Source of the DNA: Tupaia tana
Lineage: Eukaryota; Chordata; Mammalia; Scandentia; Tupaiidae
DNA length: 64,000 nt
Direction: 5' to 3'
Assembly: GCA_026018925.1 (NCBI GenBank)
Contig: JAKSZU010000029.1
Span: 13,877,278 to 13,941,277 of the forward strand
Below, one piece after another: positions 55,978 through 64,000 of the stretch. The translations under genes and the position numbers were made by a program. The stretch's first letter is position 1. Every line of letters begins with the position of its first letter. A model generated the notes under the pieces. That model had not been told where the DNA came from and ran no database searches. It saw only the letters and a list, made by a program, of their open reading frames with translations.

Positions 55978-56979
55978 ATGACAAGAAATCACCACCAGAT
56001 TACAAGAAATATGGGAAAACAAGAAAATACCTCTCCTCCAAGGGAAAAGAATAACTCTTCTTCATCCACAAGCAGTTCGGTGAAAATCATGGAAATGTCT
56101 GATAAGGAATTTAGATCATTCATAATGTCGAAGCTAACAGAGATGGAAGAGAAGAGAGATAATGAACTGCTAAAGAGAAAGGAGAAAGAAGTTGACGAGT
56201 TTCAGGAGATGAGGAAATTCTTGCAAGATCTAAAAGAGGAATTACACCCTTTGCAAAAGATTCGAACGTAACTGCTAGAGATGAAGTCTATAATACAAAA
56301 AGTCAAAATCTCCCTTGAAAGTATTAAAAGCAGACTAGATCATACAGAAAATAGAATCTCAGATTTAGAAGAGAAAATGTCTTGCCTAGAAAAATCCACC
56401 ATGAAGACTGAGAAAATGGCCCCAAAATTTGAGAATGATATGCAAGAATTACTGGATACCATCAAACGTCCAAATATCCGGATAATTGGCATTCCATAAG
56501 GTGAAGAGACCCATAAGGGCATTGATAATCTATTCCATGAAATCCTGCAAGAAAACTTTCCAAACCTAGAGAGGCATTCGAAGATCCAGTCCCAGGAAAT
56601 ACAAAGGACCCCAAATAGAATCAACCCAAGAAGATCTTCTCCAAGACACATTATAGCCAGGTTGACCAAAACCACAGACAAAGACAAGATACTAAGATTG
56701 GCAAGAGAAAAACAACAAGTTACCTACAAAGGACATCCCATCAGGCTAACAGCAGATCTCTCATCAGAAACAATGTGAGTGAGGAGAGAATGGGAAAATA
56801 TATTCAAAGCGTTAAGAGAGAAGCAATTTCAGCCAAGAATACTGTACCCGGCAAGATCATCTTTCAGGTGGGAAGAAAAGACTAGAACTTTCTCAGATAA
56901 ACAAAACCTGAAAGAATTTACCAGCACCAGACCAGATCTCCAAGAAGTTCTCAAGGATGTGCTGTATCAGGAAAATTAA
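55978..56979 (+). pseudogene. L1-type ORF1 of HAL1-like copy 4, three nonsense codons
   Basis: Same length and frame as copy 3 (334 codons), with no frameshift. Stops are TAA 56269-56271 (Glu to stop), TAA 56497-56499 (codon 174, shared with copy 3) and TGA 56776-56778 (Arg to stop; the preceding Met codon is 56773-56775). Coiled coil, RNA-recognition core and C-terminal domain are all recognisable. The first and third stops are private to this copy. Confidence 0.92.
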
Positions 56980-57995
56980 ATACAGACACACGGAAATAAG
57001 AGGTCAAAAACTAAGAAAGTGGCCAACTTAATCATAGGGACAAGTCTGGAGTTGAATATTATATACCAGAATTTAATCAGGAAAATTGAACCAGAACAGA
57101 AGATAAAAGTACATCAGACTGATAGGTTCATGCACCTACCATTTGAACAGAATCCTAACCTGTTTCCTGGCTTTAAGCAAAGTTCCTTGGAGTTTCTTTG
57201 ATTTAAGTCAAAACTTGTTTTCTTAGTAATAATGAGTGAACTCACCATTGAAAATAGTTAGATTATGTAGGAAATTGTGTGATCAATGCAATGTGGGTGG
57301 GAAGGGAATGGAGGACAATTGTGGACACAGACGGTGGTGTGAGAGGAGGGTGGGAAGGGACAGAGGGTCAGAAAGAGGGGTGGAAATAATTCTAGGAACT
57401 AGAAATGGAAAATTTTTTAAAATGTGCATAATTGAGTCACTATGCAGTGTGTACTGATGGGAGATCGCATTTTGTGTGCTGTTATGATGCTTAGGGAAGG
57501 AATGTAAATTGAGTTACAAAAAAAAGTTTCAGGAAAAAAATATATATCTATTCAGTGACTGCAGTAGGATATGTAGCCCCAGCTAGGTGCTACTTTATAG
57601 GATACATAAAGTTAGACTTGTGTTCATGGAAATGTGTGTGTCATCTGTGTTTGCTATGAGGGTATTTGGATTGATTAGGGTCTTTGGTGATTCAATAAAA
57701 TGTGGGGGGAAAACAGTATAGAAAGCAAACATAGATACCAGAGACAGTGTGGGAGGAGAATGGGAGATGGCAGAGGGTACGAGATAGGGAATCAAGGATG
57801 GGGGGAAAAAGCAAAACATACAGAAAACAAGAAATGGGAGATCATTTGCTGACAAAAACATGTTTGTTGATGTGCTTGATTGAGACAATATACAGTGTAC
57901 CCTGGATGGAAAATCTCATTTTGTATGCTGTAATGATGTACAGTGAATGAATGCAAATAAATAAATTGAAAGAAAAAAAGAAAAAAAATCTTTAA

Positions 57996-58390
57996 AAATG
58001 TTTTTTATAAAGACTGGTAAGAGAAAAAAATGTAACAGATAAATGTTGGGTCAAGAATAGAGTTATTTTTAGTTATTACATATTAAATCATGTCATGAGT
58101 ACTTGACACCTGAACTATCAGTGGATAGAGCAGAGAATATAATTTTTAGGGGAATGTGGATTAATTTTATGGAACATTGGAATTTAAAAATAATCTAATC
58201 TTTTCTGGAAAGTATCCTACTTGTTTGTCAGTTATAAGGCTCATTTGTGCCATGATGGTGTTGCAGACCTGAGAGTGATATTGGACATAGTAGTGAAATG
58301 CCTTCTGTACACTAGTGAGGAAGCCACCAATGACTGACATTATTCATTCCCCTTCTTTTTAAAGTATCATACAGAATTAGGTAATTGTGG
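57996..58390. other. Unassigned DNA
   Basis: No gene or repeat recognised. Confidence 0.3.
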
Positions 58391-58396
58391 ATTTAT

Positions 58397-58655
58397 TTAT
58401 TTATTTTTTATTTAGAGAGATGTTTTTGCTATAGGACACATGTGATTGCCAGAGAGAGAGAAAAAAAGTGAAAAATCACCCCCTAAGGAGAATGGTTACA
58501 CCACAATTTCTTCTCCATTTTCTTTCATTTCAGGATTTTTGGCATGCATGCACAAGTGCTCAGCATGAGTTTTACACTCCAGGGTCCAGGGGTCAAACCA
58601 TAGTCCATAATGTGGGAGTCCAGTTTGTTAACTACTATGCCACCTGCTACTCTAA
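58397..58655 (-). mobile_element. tRNA-derived SINE, long form
   Basis: On the minus strand AGAGTAGCAGGTGGCATAG head, CACCCCCTAAGGAGAATGG in the middle, and AGAGAGATGTTTTTGCTATAG at the left end. Confidence 0.8.
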
Positions 58656-59937
58656 CTTTTTTATATTTTAACACCATTTTTAAAAGTCTAAATTATAAGA
58701 GCAGTTGTGTGATACAGATACTTTGGCTTCTCTTAGTCACAAAATTACAAAACTTGTTGTGTGAGAATAGGATGGTCCCCAAAGCCTTACCTGACCATTA
58801 TGAAATCATAAAGTCTGGGGGAGAAAAACAGTGCAAAACATGTTTTTCCCAAATTGTTTTTCACTAAAATGGAAGGTGACAGGTGCAGAGCCCCAGGGCA
58901 GAGAAATCCCCAGAGCCCCGGGGTGGGACTTAAGTGAAACAATAAAAAGACAGGGAAACCAGAGCTGTTCAAATAAAGCACAAGGCTCAGCATCGTGGCT
59001 TCTGTAGAAATGCCTTTTTAAAAGTTCTAGTTATGTCCCTGTCTGTCATGCCAGTCTTGAACACATTTGTAGAGGTTGAGGAAAAACTGTAGAAGTGAGA
59101 ATCCTCTGTGCCCTCCACAGAGTTGACTCTCCCGGCAGAGGACTGAGCCTGCAGACACAATCCAGTTCCATCTCCTCCTCTACTCTCACACATAGGGCTT
59201 TTTATCTGTATTGGGCCAGCTCAGACATGTCATTACCTTTGATTAGTGTCATGCTACTTATGCAGCCTTTACAAATGGCATGTGAGATGAAAAATTTTAC
59301 CTGTTCTGGATACTGTAATCCAAGTGTCTACAAGGATGGGGACCTGGTACTGGGTGGATTTTTCCCTCTTATCATCATGGAAGAGAACTAAACTGTAAGC
59401 CAACTACATTTTCTGATGAAGCCACCTCAAGAAGTGTCAACACCTATGTAAGTTGTTGGTTATATGTATGTGTAAATGTGTTTATATATGTGTAATAATG
59501 TAGTTAGCATATATGTTTGTGTGATTAATCCCATTGAGAATAATCAAGTGGGCACAGAAATGAGAGAAGAGCACAGTTGTGAACTCAGGGTGCCTTGTTA
59601 TGCTTATATCATCTTTCTTCTTCTCATTTTTAGTGTTTCTTCATTTCTTTCAAGACAGAAGAGAGAATTAATATAGCTTGTTGTCCACTCCATCAGCACT
59701 ATCTTTATATTTAGTGGGAGGCTCAGAATGAGTGAGATTGTTGGTACCTTTGCACTTTTCATACCAAAACTCATGTAGTGAGGCCTGCATGCATATTGTG
59801 ACACTGAGCTCCTGACATGAAGTTAATGTTACAATCAAGGTGCTGACTCTGAGTGCTTGCTGCTGACTGCGGAATGGTAAAAGTATGCTGTGTAGAGAAG
59901 CTATAGGTATCTGAAGGCTGCCACCATATACAAACCA
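58656..59937. other. Unassigned DNA
   Basis: About 1.3 kb with no gene or repeat recognised. A GC-richer patch at 58870-59000 contains two AATAAA-like motifs; a 98-codon plus frame at 59095-59391 has no recognisable domain. Confidence 0.35.
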
Positions 59938-60102
59938 GTGATGATATCCACACCCCAATTTCTGCTCTATTCTCCTCTCAGGATTTTGGGCATGCATGCA
60001 CAAGTTTCTGTCATAATTTTCAAGATTCCAGGCCCAAGCCATGTACTGTGGTCAGCCATGTGAGAATCCAGTACCTTAACCACCATGCCACCTCCTGGTC
60101 CC
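59938..60102 (-). mobile_element. tRNA-derived SINE, 3'-truncated
   Basis: On the minus strand the head GGGACCAGGAGGTGGCATGG to the middle; the 3' end is missing. Confidence 0.72.
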
Positions 60103-60404
60103 TTCATGATATCTTTTACAGAACAGTAAAGAAAGCTTCCTTTAAAGTCTCAAAATATACATGGGAAATGTGGCCATGAGATTTTGCAGTAGTTCAAGAA
60201 TATTAGGTTCAAATCTGAATATATCGAGGATAAGTAAAATTTGTACCCAAAGAGCAAGGTGGGAATAATTGTATAGAAAATTACTAAGTAGTAACATTAG
60301 AGGTAATAGAGATTCTGGCCAAATCCACTTGTATGGATTATATACAAGTTTCCAGATAGGCCTGGGAGAATTTTCAGATGTCTGGTTAAAGCTTTCTTTA
60401 TCTA
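60103..60404. other. Unassigned DNA
   Basis: No gene or repeat recognised. Confidence 0.3.
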
Positions 60405-60545
60405 GCAAAAGCCAGCAAGTAGAATAGTGGTCGAGGTGTTGTACTCTGATGTGGTCATGATTCTAATTGTAAACCCAGAGGCTTGAATCTCACAATTCGT
60501 GCTCCACACAGTGATTGATTTCAGTCTGATTTTAGACCACCTAAT
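60405..60545 (+). mobile_element. tRNA-derived SINE, fragment
   Basis: Head AAAAGCCAGCAAGTAGAATA and a decayed B box; it is lost by about 60545. Confidence 0.6.
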
Positions 60546-60689
60546 GGGGAATCATAAATTCCTCTGAAACTAGTAATGGGGTCATAGTGAACATTCACCA
60601 GACCACAGAAAGAAAACCACAGTAACTGCTTTATGCTGAGTTCATCTCCTATCTACTTAGAGTGGGGTCTAACTCCTAACTCAGCATAG

Positions 60690-60850
60690 ATCTTAAGGAA
60701 GCTGCTTCCCACATGGCTGACTACATGGTTGGGGTCCTGAATTGAGTTGTTTGAAAAACATGAGAGGTGGGGGTATGACTGCATGTACAATAGGCCCAAG
60801 AGCAGAATGGAAGAGAAGGCATCATGGCATGACTTTCTCCCCAGGAAATG

Positions 60851-60928
<78 letters not shown>

Positions 60929-60985
60929 CACTCTGGTGAGTGCACACAGACTATAGCCAAAAAAAAAAAAAAAAAAAGGAAAGAA
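60690..60985 (+). mobile_element. tRNA-derived SINE, long form, with (CA)n(CT)n
   Basis: Middle with AGCAGAATGGAAGAGAAGG, then a compound microsatellite and GGTGAGTGCACACAGACTATA plus A tail. The head is mostly lost. Confidence 0.75.
60851..60924. repeat. Compound microsatellite (AC)n(CT)n
   Basis: (AC) run at 60852-60880 directly followed by a (CT) run at 60881-60923. It replaced the palindrome/pyrimidine section of the SINE. Confidence 0.95.
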
Positions 60986-61066
60986 AATAAAATGTAAGAA
61001 CCAATTCAGGAAAAACAGAGTTCAGATTACATAAAAATCTTTAGTCTACCATGCTTTATTAACAAA

Positions 61067-61325
61067 TCTGGGGAACAGGAGATGGTGGAGCATTAAGTCC
61101 TTGAACTCCCACTTGGCTGATTGCAGTTTGAATCCTGAACTTGATGTCTTAAAAATTATGCTGGGAACATGTAAGTGTGGCCCCAAAAGAAAATGAAGGA
61201 GAAGGGATTGCAGCATGACCATACCTTCTTGGGGGATGATTTCTCACTCTTTCTCTCATGGTCTCTCTCTCTCTAAAGTACACTCACTATGACCACAACC
61301 TTTCAAAGAAGAAAAGAAAAAACAC
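61067..61325 (+). mobile_element. tRNA-derived SINE, long form
   Basis: Head CTGGGGAACAGGAGATGGTG; the middle has TTGGGGGATGATTTCTC (about 61229) and the tail CCTTTCAAAGAAG. Confidence 0.8.
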
Positions 61326-61444
61326 TTTGAATGTTTAAATTAAGAAATGTAAGATGTAAGAAATTAACACCAGAATAATTACACAGAGAATAGAGAAACA
61401 ATTAAAGACAATATATAACACAAATTTAATAACCAAAACGTGAG

Positions 61445-62030
61445 GGTTTTTTTTATCATTATTTCTTTAATTTCCTTTTCTTTTATACATTCAATAGCAT
61501 TATATTTGGCTTAAAAATGGATATTTCAACAGGTGAGCATTTCTCCCTAGTACAGTTGATAAAACTACAAAATATCTTCAACAGATAATACCACATTTCT
61601 TTGTGCCATTAATGCTTTGCCTCCCTATTTTTCTTCTAAATGTACTTCCTCAGACCCTCCTCTTCTTTTTTTTTTTTTTAGTTTTTTTTTTTTTTTTGAG
61701 AGGTTTTCACTATAGGGTGTGTGTGGTCACCAGACAGACATAGAGACAGAAAGCGAGAAATCACCCCCCAGGGGGGATGGTCACGCCACAATCCCTGATC
61801 CTCCATTCTCCTCTCGGGATCTTGGGCACGCACACACACATGCCTGGTGTGAGTTTTAAGCCACTGGGTCCGGAACGCGAACCACGGTCGACTATGTGGG
61901 AGTCCATCGACAGCCATTACGCCAACTGCTGGTTCCCTCAGACCCTCTTTTACACACACTATATCTGGTATTTACTACTATATACTGTGTCTCTATATCC
62001 TTTAGTCAATTAGATTCAGTCATGAGCTAT
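61445..62030 (-). mobile_element. 5'-truncated L1 3' UTR fragment, split by a SINE
   Basis: 61445-61659 and 61936 to about 62030 match the 54489-54738 fragment in order (GGATATTTCAACAGGTGAGC, ATATCTTCAACAGATAATAC). T-rich left end. Confidence 0.62.
61648..61947 (-). mobile_element. tRNA-derived SINE, long form, young, with TSD
   Basis: The minus-strand body is 61660-61935, between CCTCAGACCCTC duplications (61648-61659, 61936-61947). CACCCCCCAGGGGGGATGG is at about 61763-61781. Confidence 0.94.
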
Positions 62031-62389
62031 TTTTAAAACTCAAAACATACTTTTAGCAAATATTCTTTTAAAAGCTAAGAATTTCTAAGGGGAAAATAAA
62101 CAATTATGAAGACCAATTAACTACAGGGAAAAATTTTTTTTACAAATTTGTAAAACAACTTGATGCTGCCAGTTATTGACTAAAAGATTTAAATTAAATG
62201 TTCAATTTTGGACAAAAACGTATTTAAAACAGTTTTTTAGAATTAACATTATAGTGTATAAAATATAAAAAAGCCCAAATGTACTTGAAATATGCCAAGT
62301 AGTTGAAAAGCTGGCAAGCAAGATACTATTTATACTTTCTTTACTTCTTTAAAGAATTATTTATTTAATATTATTTACCATTATTATTT
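62031..62389. other. Unassigned AT-rich DNA
   Basis: No gene or repeat recognised. Confidence 0.3.
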
Positions 62390-62542
62390 TGTTTTTCATT
62401 TGTAACAGGCATGTGTGCTCACCAGAGAGATAGAGACGAGTGGGGAGAAAGTGAGAAATCAAGCCACCAGGTCTGAGACTTGAAATGTGGTTGACCATGT
62501 GTGAGTCCAGAGCCTTAAACACCATGCCACCTGCTGGCCCTG
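62390..62542 (-). mobile_element. tRNA-derived SINE, short form
   Basis: On the minus strand the head is AGGGCCAGCAGGTGGCATGG; it lacks the palindromic middle but keeps the GGTGAGCACACATGCC end typical of the long form. Confidence 0.8.
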
Positions 62543-62808
62543 TCAGGTGTTATTTAAATGTTCCAGAATATAAGAAAAATAAGAAATACTTTAATCATGG
62601 TTTCTGGAACTAAATAGAAACAAAGTGACATGTGAGATATACCCAATTCTAGAAGGGTTATGAAGGTGAATGTATGCATGGTGACTGTAACTCACAATTG
62701 AGTACTATTCTAATACTGCCAAAAGACTATGATACTAAAGTTCTCATCACAGATGTGAAATATTTCAGGTGATATATGTAGTAATGGCCTTAGTCCAATT
62801 GTTGATGT
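62543..62808. other. Unassigned DNA
   Basis: Nothing recognised. Confidence 0.3.
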
Positions 62809-63111
62809 CATATTTAAAAATCTTTTCTTTTTTTTTTTTTTTGGAGAGGTTTTCGCTATAGGGCGCGCGTGCTCGCCAAACAGACAGAGAGAGACATAGA
62901 GACAGAAAGTGAGAAATCACTCCCCAGAGGGGATGGTCACGCTGCAATCCCTTCCTTTCAATTCTCCTTTAAGGATCTTGGGCAAGCACGCACACGCACC
63001 CAGCATGAGTTTTAAGCCACCGGGTCCGGGACGCGAACCGCGGTTGACTACGTGGGAGTCCAGCGACATAGCCATTACGCTAACTGCTGGTTCCCCATAT
63101 TTAAAAATCTT
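62809..63111 (-). mobile_element. tRNA-derived SINE, long form, young, with perfect TSD
   Basis: The minus-strand body is 62825-63095, between perfect 16-base duplications CATATTTAAAAATCTT (62809-62824, 63096-63111). The A box is perfect on the minus strand. CACTCCCCAGAGGGGATGG replaces the C6/G6 palindrome. Confidence 0.95.
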
Positions 63112-63199
63112 AAAATTACTTTGTATTTTATAAATATGCATATCTGTGATTTGTCTATATATAAATCTTTTAAGAGTATGAATGTAGAGAATGTGTGCA

Positions 63200-64000
63200 T
63201 TTTAGTCCTATTCTTTTTAAAATTAATTTAAAAAATTATTATTCATACATTAAAACGCTATACATTATTTAGATTGTGAAGACGTTAACCAGCATGATAT
63301 ACACCTCAGTCCAGCCCAGTTAAGACTATTGTACACATCCTCATCAACACATTAAAAAACTATCTGCATCCCACAAGTGTCTTACCTCTCCTTTTTCCCC
63401 CTAATTTCTTTTCTATGCTCTTTCCCTCCCACACTGTATTTCCACTTGTCTCTAGTGTCCATTACAATTTTTAATGCTTTTATGTTCTCCAGTCTTTCAG
63501 TCTTTACCATGGAGTGCAGACAGTTGGTATATGTTAAGTGAAAACATATAATGTCTCTCTTGCATAGCCTGAATTCCTTCACTCAGCAACAAATCTTCCA
63601 TATTCATCCACTTTCTATTAAATTCCAGGGCCTTATTGTTTTTTATGGCTGAATAGTATTCTATGGGATATATGTGCCATAATTTTTCAATCCATTCATC
63701 TGTTTGTGGACATTCAGGTTGGTTCCATGACTTAGCAATCATGAATAATGCTTTAATGTAAATAGTTGTGCAAGCGCTTTTTCACTGAGTGCTCTCCCAT
63801 TCTTTGGGTAGATACCCAGGAGTGGAATTGCCAGATCATATGGTAGTTCAATATGAAGGTCTTTGATGAAGCTCCATATCATTCTCCGCAGTGGCTGGAC
63901 CTATTTACATTCCCAGCAACAGTGTAGGAGTGTCCCCCTTTCACCATATCCTCTCCAGCACTTATTATTATGTATTTTTTTAATCTTCGCCATTCTAACT
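63200..64000 (-). mobile_element. L1 3' portion (ORF2 C terminus and 3' UTR), runs off the window
   Basis: On the minus strand the ORF2 C-terminal region enters at 64000 with the TGGTGAAAGGGGGACACTCC-type segment and the Cys-rich motif region. The frame at 63742-63497 is open and contains Trp-Ile-Glu-Lys-Leu-Trp-His and Trp-Met-Asn-Met-Glu-Asp, as in the L1 at 22.1 kb. A 3' UTR follows down to about 63200, ending in an A/T-rich tail. At least one frame break occurs upstream of 63742. Confidence 0.85.

Larger units (their letters stand above)
55244..57995 (+). mobile_element. Full-length ORF1-only L1 derivative (HAL1-like), copy 4
   Basis: The body is 55256-57983, about 2.73 kb, between AAAAATCTTTAA duplications (55244-55255, 57984-57995). 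Architecture: one full 299-bp 5' monomer and a partial one, a pyrimidine-rich leader, ORF1 (55978-56979), an ORF2-start remnant, and two L1-like 3' tails (about 57285-57540 and 57700-57970). No ORF2. Long stretches are nearly identical to copy 3. Confidence 0.9.

Noticed and set aside
60851-60924. (CA)n(CT)n tract as a regulatory element
   Set aside because: It is an ordinary compound microsatellite that grew inside the pyrimidine block of a SINE.

Overview
This is vertebrate, specifically placental-mammal, nuclear DNA. It is AT-rich and intergenic-looking, with no intact protein-coding gene that I can support. Almost everything recognisable is retrotransposed: LINE-1 (L1) sequence of several ages, more than 50 copies of a tRNA-derived SINE, four processed pseudogenes (RPL7A, PUM3, MRPS31, TOMM20) and three solo LTRs. 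The SINE has an excellent tRNA-type A box and B box. From memory it resembles the CYN family of colugos (Dermoptera), so a colugo is my best guess at the organism, but that is an inference from recall and not a search result.

Layout. 1-2163: old unassigned sequence with one short-form SINE. 2164-6993: a full-length retrotransposon carrying only an L1 ORF1, flanked by a 17-bp target-site duplication (TSD); a second ORF1-only element (minus strand, 14-bp TSD) and a young SINE are nested in it. 7260-10400: an old L1 ORF2 into which an RPL7A mRNA copy was inserted. 11.5-13.2 kb: SINEs and unassigned DNA. 13.18-15.14 kb: a PUM3 processed pseudogene on the minus strand. 15.15-24.09 kb: an old L1 split by a younger full-length L1 (about 16.6-22.5 kb, 127-bp 5' monomers, ORF1, ORF2, SINE in ORF2). 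24-30 kb: SINEs and decayed L1. About 30.9-31.4 kb: an ERV1-type LTR, followed by a GC-richer segment (31.4-32.0 kb) with a perfect CRE and divergent splice donors, the only candidate promoter of a cellular gene here. 32-38 kb: SINEs and a second ERV1-type solo LTR. 38.2-39.6 kb: MRPS31 pseudogene. 42.7-43.0 kb: ERVK-type solo LTR. 46.3-49.3 kb and 55.3-58.0 kb: two more ORF1-only elements. 49.3-50.2 kb: TOMM20 pseudogene. 50-55 kb and 58-63 kb: dense SINE clusters with L1 fragments. 63.2-64.0 kb: 3' part of a minus-strand L1.

Most interesting content. The four ORF1-only elements form one family: tandem 5' monomers, an L1-type ORF1, a short remnant of the ORF2 start, then an L1-type 3' UTR. 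Three of the four carry two L1-like 3' tails in series. Two copies share the same nonsense codon at ORF1 codon 174. Elements of this design are known as HAL1 (half-L1) in mammals. This set looks like a young, lineage-specific HAL1-like family that must borrow reverse transcriptase in trans, most simply from L1s like the one at 16.6-22.5 kb. The SINEs and processed pseudogenes in the window would depend on the same L1 machinery.
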